NCBI GenBank assembly: GCA_035514535.1
Contig: DATKAZ010000055.1
Coordinates: 62,001 to 126,000 of the forward strand
Reading direction: 5' to 3'
Source: XN24 sp035514535
GTDB lineage: Bacteria; Pseudomonadota; Gammaproteobacteria; Steroidobacterales; XN24
DNA length: 64,000 nt
Shown: positions 33,109 through 41,611 of the stretch, piece by piece
Layout of the letters: every line of letters starts with the position of its first letter
How positions within the stretch are numbered: position 1 is the stretch's first letter
Notes under the pieces: model-generated
Seen by the model: the letters and a program-made list of their open reading frames with translations, nothing else
What the model was told of the DNA's origin: nothing
Database searches by the model: none
Made by a program: the position numbers and the translations under genes

Positions 33109-33636
33109 TCAGCCTTCCTCGAGCAGTTCCGCCAGCCGGCGGCGAATTTCCTGGGCGACCTCGCGAACAAGGCGGCCATCGGTGGGCACGGTCAGTGTGG
33201 CCAATTCACGATACAACGGCGCGCGTTCCTGCATCAGCCTGGTCAGGCGCTCGACCGGCTGCGGCGTATCGAGCAACGGGCGGTTGCCGGAGAGCCTGGT
33301 GCGCTCGAGCTGCTGATCCACGGAGGCCTCAAGGTAGACGACCAGGCCACGCGACGCCAGTACCTCCCTGTTTGCCGGCTCGAGTACGGCCCCGCCGCCG
33401 GTCGCGAGGACGACGCCGTCCAGCGCCGTAAGCGCATCGATGACCTGGCGCTCGCGGCGCCTGAAGCCGGCCTCTCCTTCTTTCTCGAAAATGAACGAGA
33501 TATCCACGCCGGTGCGCGCCTCGACCTCCGCGTCACTGTCGTGAAAATCCCGCTGCAGCATGCGGGCCAGTTGCCGTCCCACCGCGCTCTTGCCCGCACC
33601 CATCGGCCCCACCAGGAAGATGTTCGGGATTCTCAT
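33109..33636 (-). CDS. aroK: Shikimate kinase
   Basis: A 175-residue NMP-kinase-fold enzyme that phosphorylates shikimate. Walker A GPMGAGKS (10-17), substrate contacts Asp33/Asp35 (HDSDAEVE), FRRRE and the GGGAV loop; lid Arg in LSGNRPLL. ATG at 33636 gives the standard N-terminus; a TTG 21 bp upstream is less likely. Precedes aroB and follows pilQ after 75 bp that contain a hairpin, so pil and aro genes may be partly uncoupled. Confidence 0.97.
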   Translation of the reverse strand: MRIPNIFLVGPMGAGKSAVGRQLARMLQRDFHDSDAEVEARTGVDISFIFEKEGEAGFRRRERQVIDALTALDGVVLATGGGAVLEPANREVLASRGLVVYLEASVDQQLERTRLSGNRPLLDTPQPVERLTRLMQERAPLYRELATLTVPTDGRLVREVAQEIRRRLAELLEEG

Positions 33637-33664
33637 GTTCGCCGTCGCAAATAGCAAAAGGTTA

Positions 33665-33682
33665 GGCCGGCTTGCGCCGGCC
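33665..33682 (-). terminator. Hairpin with short T-run between pilQ and aroK
   Basis: GGCCGGC-ttgc-GCCGGCC is a perfect 7-bp stem. Read on the minus strand it is followed by TAACCTTTTG, so it is terminator-like between pilQ and aroKB. It is close enough to aroK that it may act as an attenuator and allow some readthrough. Confidence 0.5.
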
Positions 33683-33711
33683 CAACTGCGGATTCGAAAT
33701 GCCCTCCGGAC

Positions 33712-35925
33712 TCAGTAGATGTTGCTTCCCTCACGCAGGATCTTCGGCGTCACGAAGATCAGCAGCTCGCGCTTGTTCGACTCGGTGCTGTTTCGCTTGA
33801 ACAGGCGCCCCAGCACGGGAATGTCCCCCAGGTAGGGGACCTTGTCTTCGGAATCGCGCCGCTCGGTCTCGAAAATGCCGCCCAGCACCACGGTCTCGCC
33901 GTCGTTGACCAGCACCTGCGTGATGACCTTGCGGGTGTCGATGCTCGGCACCTGGCCGCCGGTCGCGCTCGGCACGAACTGCCCGACCGTGTCCTGGGTC
34001 ACCTCGAGATCCATGATGATGCGATCGTCGGGCGTGATCTGTGGCGTGACGGTCAGGCTGAGTACCGCCTTCTTGAATTGCGTGGCGGTGGCGCCGCTCG
34101 CCGACGCCTCCTGGTACGGTATCTCGACGCCCTGCTCGATGATCGCTTCTTTCTGGTTGGCCGTGATCACGCGGGGACTGGAAACGATTTCGCCGCGGCC
34201 CTCCGCCTGGGCGACCGAGAGCTCGAGGTCGACCAGCGTATCCTGCCCCAGGATCGCGAGCCCGACTCGACCAGCAGGATTGCCGATGGGCAGGTTGACG
34301 TTGTAGCGATCCAGCGCGGTCGGAACCTCGACCGGGAACGGCGAACCGGTGCTCTGGATGTTGTTCAAGCCGGAACCGACGATGGTGTCCGTGCCCGTGC
34401 CGCTGCCGGTGACAGAGATCAGCCCGCTCTGGCCGCGGTCCGTCACGTAGGTGACGCCCATGCGCACGCCGAGGTCGCGGCTGAAGTCGTCGTTGGCCAC
34501 GACGATCCGCGACTCGATCAGTACTTGCCGGACCGGAATGTCGAGCGCGGCCACGAGGCGGCGCACATCGGTGATGCGCTCCGCAGTGTCGTAGATCAGC
34601 AGCGTGTTGGTACGCTCGTCGATGCTCACGCTGCCGCGCTCGGACAGGAGCGAGCCGGAACCGGAGCCGGCGCCCCGCAACAGGTTCGCCAGGTCCGACG
34701 CCTTGGCGTAGTTCACCTGCAGGAACTCCGAGCGCAACGGCGCCAGCTCCTGGATGTCTTTCTTGGACTCCAGGTCCTGGCGTTCCCGCGCGGCGATCTC
34801 CGCGGCCGGGGCGACCAGGATGACGTTGCCGACCTGGCGCATCCCGAGTCCCTTTGTGGTCAGGATGATGTCCATTGCCTGGTCCCAGGGCACGCTGTCC
34901 AGCCGCAGGGTCACGTTGCCCGCGACGGAATCGCTCACCACGATATTCAGGCCGCTCGTCTCCGCGAGGAGCTGCAGTACGGCCCTGACCTCGATGTTCT
35001 GGAAATTCAGCGTCAGGCGCTGGCCCGTGTATTCCTTGCGCTCGTCAAACGCGCCGAACTGGGTCGGGTCCTGTTTCTCGGCGGGACGGAACTCGATGCT
35101 GAAGGTCTCGTCGGCCTGGTAGGCGAGTTGTTCGTACTCGCCGCTGACGTTGATCACCAGGCGTGCTCCACCCGGATAGCGCACGCTGTCCACCGTCTGC
35201 ACCGGCGTCGCGAAATCCAGCACGTCCAGCCGGCGCAGGAGCGCGTCCGCCAGCGTGGCGTTGCGGAATTCGACGACGGTCCTGCCCATCTCCTCGCGAA
35301 TGTCGACCGGGATGGCCGGGTTGCTCAGCGTGACGACGACCCTGCCGGCGCCGTCCGCGCCGCGCCGGAAATCCACGTCGGTGATCTCGCCCGCGACACG
35401 CGCCGGCGCCGCCTCGCCCGTGGGCCGGCCGAAGGCACCGCTCCGCGTTGCCGCGACCGCCGAACCCGTGCCGCCCAGCGTCACGGTGATACGGTCGTTC
35501 TCGACCACGGTCTCGTAAGGGACCATCATGTCAAGATTCAACACCACGCGCGTGCGGCCCTGCGCCTCCGCGAGCATGACCGTGTCGAGCACGCCCCGCT
35601 TGACGTCCCGGCGACGCTCCGCCATGCCGAGGCTCGTCCCCGGCAGATCGAAAGAGATTCGCGCGGGATTCTCGATCGTGAAAGACAGCGGTTCGGGGGC
35701 CGGCCCGCTCGTGGTCATGACCAGCACCACCCGGTTGCCAGGCAGGGTGTTCACCTGCAGGTCGGTCAACTGCAGGCCCTCCTGGGCATGGGCCAGTCCG
35801 GCACACCATAGCAAGGGCACTGCGGCGAGCGCCCACCAAGCGTGCCGCGACCTCGCCGGAGGTGCGTTTGTCCTGTTGCTCCGCTTGTGATCGCGCATCA
35901 TTGCTAATATCTCCCGGAGATTCAT
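33712..35925 (-). CDS. pilQ: Type IV pilus secretin PilQ
   Basis: A 737-residue outer-membrane secretin through which type IV pili pass. Signal peptide near 28-48 (ending GLAHA), AMIN domains (about 50-270) for peptidoglycan binding, an STN/N0 domain (LNFQNIEVRAVLQLLAE region, about 310-380), an N1 domain (FLQVNYAKASDLANLLRG), and the C-terminal secretin barrel with VPYLGDIPVLGRLFKRNST. It begins MNLREILA at ATG 35925, overlapping the pilP stop by 4 bp. The extra 27 residues before the signal peptide are unusual; ATG 9 or 10 is an alternative start. Confidence 0.97.
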   Translation of the reverse strand: MNLREILAMMRDHKRSNRTNAPPARSRHAWWALAAVPLLWCAGLAHAQEGLQLTDLQVNTLPGNRVVLVMTTSGPAPEPLSFTIENPARISFDLPGTSLGMAERRRDVKRGVLDTVMLAEAQGRTRVVLNLDMMVPYETVVENDRITVTLGGTGSAVAATRSGAFGRPTGEAAPARVAGEITDVDFRRGADGAGRVVVTLSNPAIPVDIREEMGRTVVEFRNATLADALLRRLDVLDFATPVQTVDSVRYPGGARLVINVSGEYEQLAYQADETFSIEFRPAEKQDPTQFGAFDERKEYTGQRLTLNFQNIEVRAVLQLLAETSGLNIVVSDSVAGNVTLRLDSVPWDQAMDIILTTKGLGMRQVGNVILVAPAAEIAARERQDLESKKDIQELAPLRSEFLQVNYAKASDLANLLRGAGSGSGSLLSERGSVSIDERTNTLLIYDTAERITDVRRLVAALDIPVRQVLIESRIVVANDDFSRDLGVRMGVTYVTDRGQSGLISVTGSGTGTDTIVGSGLNNIQSTGSPFPVEVPTALDRYNVNLPIGNPAGRVGLAILGQDTLVDLELSVAQAEGRGEIVSSPRVITANQKEAIIEQGVEIPYQEASASGATATQFKKAVLSLTVTPQITPDDRIIMDLEVTQDTVGQFVPSATGGQVPSIDTRKVITQVLVNDGETVVLGGIFETERRDSEDKVPYLGDIPVLGRLFKRNSTESNKRELLIFVTPKILREGSNIY

Positions 35926-36443
35926 GTCTCACCCAATCCGATGGAGGCCGCACGCTCGGTATACCCGCCGAGGCCGTCCGGAATGATCTCCAGCAGCTGG
36001 ATCGCGGAATCCGTGATGGAAATGATTCGGCCGTCGTTCTGGCCCAGGTAATTGCCGATGACGACCCGGTGAATGAGCCTGTCGCCCGTCTGCACCAGGC
36101 CGTAGAGCTGTCCGCCCATGTTCAGCGTACCCACCATCCGCAGCGTGTCGAGCGGGAACCCCTCGAGGTACTCGCGCCTGCGATCCGCGTCGGGCCGCAC
36201 GCCGTCCGAGCGGCTGCTCGACGCCGGCGAATCCGGAACGAAGGGCGACCTGACGGCGCCCGGCTCATACGCGAACGTCTCGTACGTCTTGATCTCGGGC
36301 AGCGGCTCGATGCGCCCGCCGGGACGTGCCTTGACTTCCGCGATATAGGTCTCAAGGTCGGACATGCCGCGCGAGCACCCTGTCGCCAGGAGCACGGCCG
36401 CCGCGACCACGAGCAGGGTCAGATTTCGGCAGGGTCCCGTCAT
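35922..36443 (-). CDS. pilP: Type IV pilus inner-membrane lipoprotein PilP
   Basis: A 173-residue lipoprotein: hydrophobic leader and lipobox LLATGC with Cys23 as the lipidated residue, a flexible periplasmic linker (Pro/Arg/Ser-rich, about 50-85), and the C-terminal beta domain (MVGTLNMGGQLYGLVQTGDR). PilP connects the PilMNO inner-membrane platform to PilQ. Overlaps pilO and pilQ by 4 bp each (ATGA), so the whole set is translationally coupled. Confidence 0.96.
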   Translation of the reverse strand: MTGPCRNLTLLVVAAAVLLATGCSRGMSDLETYIAEVKARPGGRIEPLPEIKTYETFAYEPGAVRSPFVPDSPASSSRSDGVRPDADRRREYLEGFPLDTLRMVGTLNMGGQLYGLVQTGDRLIHRVVIGNYLGQNDGRIISITDSAIQLLEIIPDGLGGYTERAASIGLGET

Positions 36444-37054
36444 TCGCCCCCATCCTCGATGTAACGGTAAGTCTTGGCGGTGAGATCCATCACCAGCCTG
36501 CCTCCCGGACTCATCTGCCCGGCACGCTGTTGTTCGGACTTCAGCGAAATGTCATGCAGCGTCACGATGCGCGGCAGCGCCACGACCCCGCTGACGAAAT
36601 CGCCGAGCTCGTGATACGTACCGACGACCTGCATCCGGATCGGCAACTCGCTGTAAGCCTCGCGACTGACCTCGCTCAGGGGCTGGAAAAGCCTCTCTTC
36701 CAGCCCTGCGGCCAGGCCGGTTTGCGAGATGTCCACCAGCAGGCTCGGGACTTCCGTCTCGCCGGGCAACTGCCTCAGCATGGCGCCGAAGGTCTGCTCG
36801 ACTTCCGCGAGCTGCGCCTTGTAGGCCTCGAGATTGGCGGCAAGCTTCTGGCGGCTCTCGAAGGTCGCGCGCAGGTCCTGCTCTTCCCGCTGGACCTGCT
36901 CGAGCTGCGGAATCTTGGTGCGCCAAACGAAGTAGTAGGTGCCCCCCACCGCGACCAGCGCGAAGATCAAAGTGACGGCGATGGCACGGAACACGAACGG
37001 CCAGCGGCCGACGTCCTTGGGGTCGAGCGTGCGGAGCTGATCTATGAAATTCAC
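36440..37054 (-). CDS. pilO: Type IV pilus biogenesis protein PilO
   Basis: A 204-residue protein with one N-terminal TM helix (AIAVTLIFALVAVGGTYYFVW), a coiled coil (about 55-95) and a ferredoxin-like periplasmic domain. PilO pairs with PilN and PilP in the alignment complex. Start MNFIDQLRTLDPKDVGRWP is typical. Overlaps pilN by 4 bp. Confidence 0.96.
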   Translation of the reverse strand: MNFIDQLRTLDPKDVGRWPFVFRAIAVTLIFALVAVGGTYYFVWRTKIPQLEQVQREEQDLRATFESRQKLAANLEAYKAQLAEVEQTFGAMLRQLPGETEVPSLLVDISQTGLAAGLEERLFQPLSEVSREAYSELPIRMQVVGTYHELGDFVSGVVALPRIVTLHDISLKSEQQRAGQMSPGGRLVMDLTAKTYRYIEDGGE

Positions 37055-37638
37055 AGCTGCTCCTCCTCGTCCTCGGCGCCGCTCACCTGCCTGGCAGCCA
37101 GGGTGAACTCAGCCCGCCGTCCGCTCGAGGAAGCGGCGGGACCGCGCTGGGCGCGACCCGATTGCACCACCTGCAGCCGCGGATCGCCGAGCGTCGGCGA
37201 AGCGGCGATGTTTCGCATCAGCGTGGAAACCCGGGTGCTGGATTCCGCCACGCCCTTGAGCAGGAGGTTGCGGCCGTTCTGCGTGAACTCGGTGAGGAAC
37301 GCGCCCTCCGGGGTGACGCTGAGCAACTGGTCGAACAGGAAGACCACCTCGGGGCGCGCCTTCTGGAGGGCGTCGATGGCCGCCATGCGCGCCAGCAGCC
37401 GTTCCTTGCGCACCCTCAGGTTGCGAATCTCCTTGATCTGCTCGTCGAGCGTCGCGATCTCCTGCTGCAAACGCTGATTACGCGCGCTTTGGTAGTCGAT
37501 GCGGCCCTGGATTCCCGTGTTGACCAGCCACATGATCAACCCGCCGAGCACGATCGCCACGAGCGACGCGATCGCAAAGTTCTTCTGGCGTTGCTTGCGC
37601 TCGGCGGCGCGCCAAGGTAACAGGTTAATACGGGGCAT
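37051..37638 (-). CDS. pilN: Type IV pilus biogenesis protein PilN
   Basis: A 195-residue protein. The N-terminal PRINLLPWR peptide is the known PilM-binding motif; a TM helix follows (FAIASLVAIVLGGLIMWLVN), then a coiled coil and a small periplasmic domain. The C-terminal tail is longer and more basic than usual. ATG overlaps the pilM stop (TGATG). Confidence 0.97.
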   Translation of the reverse strand: MPRINLLPWRAAERKQRQKNFAIASLVAIVLGGLIMWLVNTGIQGRIDYQSARNQRLQQEIATLDEQIKEIRNLRVRKERLLARMAAIDALQKARPEVVFLFDQLLSVTPEGAFLTEFTQNGRNLLLKGVAESSTRVSTLMRNIAASPTLGDPRLQVVQSGRAQRGPAASSSGRRAEFTLAARQVSGAEDEEEQL

Positions 37639-38699
37639 CAGTCAAAGCTCCTGAGCGCCAGACCGCACGCGGTCAACAGGGCAGTGGCGTCCTTCATGAC
37701 GCCCTGGGAGCGGGCCTTTGAAGAGATCTTCATCATGCCGAGGGGATTGCCGATCTCCGTCGGAATGCCAACCCTGCTGGCAATCACGTCCGCCACTCCG
37801 GGGATGTTCGCGCAACCGCCGCAGACCAGGATCTGTTCCGGTTGCTCGCGGTTCGTCCCCGAGGCGAGGAAGAACTGCAGCGAGCGGCTCACCTGCTGGG
37901 TCATGTCGTCGATGAAGGGCTCGAGAATCTCGGGCTCGTAGTTGCTGGGCAACCCGCCCTCTTTCTTCGCGCGCCCCGCCTCCTCGAGGGTCAGGCCGTA
38001 GGTCCGCATGATCTCTTCGGTCAGCTGCTGGCCGCCGAACGCGAAATCGCGCGTGTACATGACCTTCAGGTCGCGCAGCACGCTGAAGGTCGTACTGCTT
38101 GCGCCGAAGTCCATCACGGCGACGTTGTGGCCTTCTCCCTGGTCCGGCATCTGGTGGCGCAACAGGCGGCAGGCGTTCTCGACCGCGAAGGCCTCGACGT
38201 CAACGATGAAGGTCTTCAAGCCCGCCGCCTCGACGGCCGCCTGGCGTTGCTCGACGTTCTCGGTCCGCGTGGCAACCAGCAGGACGTCGATCATGTCAGG
38301 GTCGTGATCTGTCGGGCCGACGACCTCGTAATCGTAGCTGACCTCATCCATCGGGAAGGGGATGTACTGGTCGGCCTGGAGTTCGACCTGGCCTTCGAGC
38401 TCGGCGCCGCTGAAGCTCGCCGGCATCTGGATGATCTTGGTAATCGCGGCGTCGCCGCTGATGGCCACCGCCGCATCCCGCGCCTTGGCGCCCGAACGCT
38501 TCAGGGCGCGCCGCACCGCCTCGCCGACGATCTGCGCGTCGACGATCGCCTTCTCGTTGACGGCGTTCAGCGGTGTGGCGTCGGCCGCATAGGCCTCGAC
38601 GCGGTAAGTGTCGCCGGACTTCGAGAGCTCGATGAGCTTCACGGAGGAAGTCGTGATATCCAGCCCCAGCAGCGGCTTGTTGGCACTCCCGAAAAACAC
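37638..38699 (-). CDS. pilM: Type IV pilus assembly ATPase-like protein PilM
   Basis: A 353-residue actin-like cytoplasmic protein: phosphate-1 motif LLGLDITTSSVKLIEL, phosphate-2 VAVMDFGASSTTFSV and adenosine motif LVCGGCANIPG. It binds the PilN tail inside the cell. Start is GTG at 38699, with AAAGGA about 10 bp upstream. First gene of pilMNOPQ, divergent from the PBP1A gene, an arrangement shared by many gammaproteobacteria. Confidence 0.97.
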   Translation of the reverse strand: MFFGSANKPLLGLDITTSSVKLIELSKSGDTYRVEAYAADATPLNAVNEKAIVDAQIVGEAVRRALKRSGAKARDAAVAISGDAAITKIIQMPASFSGAELEGQVELQADQYIPFPMDEVSYDYEVVGPTDHDPDMIDVLLVATRTENVEQRQAAVEAAGLKTFIVDVEAFAVENACRLLRHQMPDQGEGHNVAVMDFGASSTTFSVLRDLKVMYTRDFAFGGQQLTEEIMRTYGLTLEEAGRAKKEGGLPSNYEPEILEPFIDDMTQQVSRSLQFFLASGTNREQPEQILVCGGCANIPGVADVIASRVGIPTEIGNPLGMMKISSKARSQGVMKDATALLTACGLALRSFD

Positions 38700-39154
38700 T
38701 TTAGAATTTCCTTTTGCGTCCGGGGCTTGGGGGGCGAAGATAGACTAGGACATTAGGTAATGCAACGGACCCTTCGCGGTCGGTTGCCGACGCACCCTGC
38801 GTCGAGGGCCAACACTGCCGCAGAATCCGGCGAAGAATCCGTGAACGGGTTCACGGGTTGACATATTACATATTCGGGCAGAGCCGGCCCCGGGAGGCCG
38901 CCGTTCGTTCGTCCGGCAAGCCACGGGAAGGCGATGGCGCGCGTGCTTGCGGTATCCGGACGACGTCCGCAACACCGTTGAAGCACGCTGATTCAGACGG
39001 CTGTCGCGCAGGTCCGGTCCCCCCCCGGTCAAGCGAGAATTTGCGCCCATGCCGCTTAGCGGCCCGGGCGCCGGCAGCCTCTTTCGGACCCCTGCTCGCC
39101 AAGTGTTAATATGTTGAGTGCCTTGGCAAAAGGCAAGCGAAACGCCCCCGCCAG
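38700..39154. promoter_or_regulatory. Divergent intergenic region between pilM and ponA/mrcA
   Basis: 455 bp without a convincing gene; it must hold promoters for pilMNOPQ and for PBP1A. Visible items: a palindrome at 38839-38856, a TTGACA at 38858-38863 without a good -10 at the right distance on that strand, TAATAT on the minus strand just downstream of that TTGACA, and GTGTTAATATG near 39104-39114 on the plus side, a possible -10 for the PBP1A gene. I cannot assign either promoter with certainty. Confidence 0.4.
38839..38856. promoter_or_regulatory. Perfect palindrome in the pilM-ponA gap
   Basis: CCGTGAAC-gg-GTTCACGG, 8-bp arms with 2-nt spacer, directly before a TTGACA. Its size and place suggest an operator for a dimeric regulator. 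The factor is unknown. Confidence 0.4.
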
Positions 39155-41596
39155 ATGAGAATCTTCCTGCGCCTCGCCTACGGCATCGTTGCATTCGTAT
39201 CGATGTCCTTGATCGGCATCGCCCTCGCCGCGATCGGCGCCTATTTCTATGTGTCGCCCAGCCTGCCGGACGTCGAGTCGCTGCGCGAGATGCGCATGCA
39301 GGTCCCGATGCGCGTCTACAGCCGCGACGGCCTGCTGATGGCGGAGTTCGGCGAGCAGCGGCGGATCCCGCTGCACATCGACGAGATCCCCGCCGAACTG
39401 CAGGCGGCCTTCCTGGCAGCCGAGGACGATCGATTCTTCGCGCACCCGGGGGTGGACTGGCAGGGCCTCACCCGGGCCGCCGTCGCCGTGGTGCTGACCG
39501 GCGAACCCGCGCAGGGCGGCGGCACCATCACGATGCAGGTCGCCCGGAACTTTTTCCTCAGTCGCGAGAAGACGATCTCGAGGAAAGTACGGGAGATTTT
39601 CCTGGCGCTGCGCATCGAGCACATGTTGTCGAAGCGGGAAATCCTGGACCTCTACCTGAACAAGATCTTCCTCGGCCAGCGCGCCTACGGTGTCGGCGCG
39701 GCGGCCGAAGTGTACTTCGGGAAAACCGTCCAGGAGCTGACGCTGGCGGAGATCGCCCTGATCGCCGGACTGCCGCGCGCACCGTCGCTGGACAACCCGG
39801 TGACGAATCCGCAGCGCGCGGTGCAGCGCAGGGCCTACGTGCTCCGCCGCATGCACGAGACGGGCCTCATCGACCTGGAGGCCATGCGGGCCGCCGCCGC
39901 GGAGCCGGTCATCTCCAGGCTCCATGCCGCCCAGGTGCGCCTGCGGGCGCCGTGGATCGCCGAAATGGCCCGCCAGGCGATGCTCGATCGCTTCGGTCCG
40001 GAGGCATATACCGCCGGATATGCGGTTGTCACGACCATCGACAGCCGGCTCCAGCCGCTTGCGCAACATGCCGTGCGCGCCGGGCTGGAGGCCTACGACC
40101 GGCGCCACGGCTATCGCGGACCGCTCGCGGTGCTCGATGCGGTACCGGGGGACGAGGCGGGCCGGGCGGCGCTGCTTGACGGCTATCCCGAACCGGCGGG
40201 CCTGCATGCCGCAGTGGTATTGGCCGTCGACGAAGACGCGGAGGTTTTCATCCGGGGCGTCGGCCGGGCGCGGCTGGCTTTCGAAGCCATGAGCTGGGCA
40301 CGGCCCTTCATCGATGAGAACGCGCGCGGCCCGGCTCCCGAGGCCCCGGGGGACGTGGTTGCGCCGGGGCACGTCGTGTATCTCGCGCACCGGGACGGCG
40401 ACTGGGCGCTGGCGCAGGCGCCGGCAGCGCAGGGCGCGCTGATCGCCCTCGATCCGCGTGACGGCGCGATCGTCGCGCTCAGCGGTGGGCTGGATTTCGA
40501 GCTCAGCAAGTACAACCGGGCAACCCAGGCGCGACGCCAGCCGGGCTCCGCTTTCAAGCCGTTCGTCTACTCGGCGGCACTGGAGCGTGGGCTGACCGCC
40601 GCCAGCGTGATGATCGATGCGCCGGTCGTCTACGATGACCCCGAACTGGAGGAGACCTGGAGACCACAGAACTACACCGGTCGTTTCTATGGCCCAATGC
40701 GCTTGCGCGAGGCGCTCGTGCTGTCTCGCAACCTCGTGTCCATCCGGGTGCTCGAGCAGATCGGCATCCCCTTCACAATCGAGTATGCGCGGCAGTTCGG
40801 TTTTCCACCGGATGCGCTGCCGCGCAATCTGACGCTGGCCCTCGGCAGCGGCGGGGTCACCCCGGCGGAGCTGGCGGTCGGCTACGCGGCCTTTGCGAAC
40901 GGCGGATATCGTGTCGATCCCTATTTCATCGACCGGATCTATGGAGTGGATGACGTGTTGCTGTTCCGGAGCGAGGCCCGCTGGGCCTGCGCGGAATGTG
41001 CATACGCGCTGCCAGAGGAGGCACCCGAGGCAGCCGCGGTCGTACCGGCGGGAGGCCTGCCGCCGGGCGAGGAGGGGGACCCTGGCGAGGTGTCGCCCGA
41101 GCAGCCGCCGCGCGCCATCGAGGCACGCAATGCCTGGATCATCTCCAGTATGCTCGAGGACGTTGTTCGGCGCGGCACGGGCGCGAAAGCGCGCGAACTC
41201 GGGCGCACGGACATCGCGGGCAAGACCGGTACCACCAATGACGGCCGCGATACGTGGTTCGCGGGCTACAACGGTGATCTCGTCGCCACGGCCTGGGTAG
41301 GCTTCGACCAGGAGCGCCCGCTGGGGCGCGGCGAGACGGGTGCCTCTACCGCATTGCCGGTATGGATGGAATTCATGGGGCCGGCGTTGCATGACAGGCG
41401 CCGCAGCCGTCCCGTCGAGCCGCCCGGCCTGGTCACCGTGCGGGTGTCCGCGCAGACTGGGCACCTTGCCCGCGCCGGTGAGCCCGAGGCGATTTTCGAG
41501 ACTTTCCGCGTCGGCGAAGTCCCGGGACCGGCCGAGCCCGGCGAGGAATCATTCCCGGACGGCAGGGATCGGGCGGACGAAGAGCCACTGTTCTGA
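39155..41596 (+). CDS. mrcA: Bifunctional penicillin-binding protein 1A
   Basis: An 813-residue class A PBP. One N-terminal TM helix (about 7-35), GT51 glycosyltransferase with catalytic Glu in AEDDRFFAHPGVD and the motif QGGGTITMQVARNFFL, then an OB-fold insert (about 280-420), and the transpeptidase with SxxK in GSAFKPF, SRN in LSRNLVS and KTG in GKTGTT. It polymerises and cross-links peptidoglycan. The Pro/Glu-rich insert near 620-655 and the acidic C-terminus are variable parts. ATG at 39155 fits the family N-terminus. Confidence 0.97.
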   Translation: MRIFLRLAYGIVAFVSMSLIGIALAAIGAYFYVSPSLPDVESLREMRMQVPMRVYSRDGLLMAEFGEQRRIPLHIDEIPAELQAAFLAAEDDRFFAHPGVDWQGLTRAAVAVVLTGEPAQGGGTITMQVARNFFLSREKTISRKVREIFLALRIEHMLSKREILDLYLNKIFLGQRAYGVGAAAEVYFGKTVQELTLAEIALIAGLPRAPSLDNPVTNPQRAVQRRAYVLRRMHETGLIDLEAMRAAAAEPVISRLHAAQVRLRAPWIAEMARQAMLDRFGPEAYTAGYAVVTTIDSRLQPLAQHAVRAGLEAYDRRHGYRGPLAVLDAVPGDEAGRAALLDGYPEPAGLHAAVVLAVDEDAEVFIRGVGRARLAFEAMSWARPFIDENARGPAPEAPGDVVAPGHVVYLAHRDGDWALAQAPAAQGALIALDPRDGAIVALSGGLDFELSKYNRATQARRQPGSAFKPFVYSAALERGLTAASVMIDAPVVYDDPELEETWRPQNYTGRFYGPMRLREALVLSRNLVSIRVLEQIGIPFTIEYARQFGFPPDALPRNLTLALGSGGVTPAELAVGYAAFANGGYRVDPYFIDRIYGVDDVLLFRSEARWACAECAYALPEEAPEAAAVVPAGGLPPGEEGDPGEVSPEQPPRAIEARNAWIISSMLEDVVRRGTGAKARELGRTDIAGKTGTTNDGRDTWFAGYNGDLVATAWVGFDQERPLGRGETGASTALPVWMEFMGPALHDRRRSRPVEPPGLVTVRVSAQTGHLARAGEPEAIFETFRVGEVPGPAEPGEESFPDGRDRADEEPLF

Positions 41597-41611
41597 ACGA
41601 CGGGGGCGACG

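Noticed and set aside
34078..35811. Long plus-strand open frame opposite pilQ
   Set aside because: Antisense shadow; PilQ is unambiguous on the other strand.
38858..38863. TTGACA as a firm plus-strand promoter for PBP1A
   Set aside because: No reasonable -10 hexamer lies 16-18 bp downstream, and the start codon is almost 300 bp away.
39119..39133. GCCTT-ggcaa-AAGGC hairpin just before the PBP1A start
   Set aside because: The stem has only five pairs and could be chance; no regulatory logic is visible.
39056..41464. Long minus-strand open frame opposite the PBP1A gene
   Set aside because: Antisense shadow of a clear PBP1A; no family motifs.
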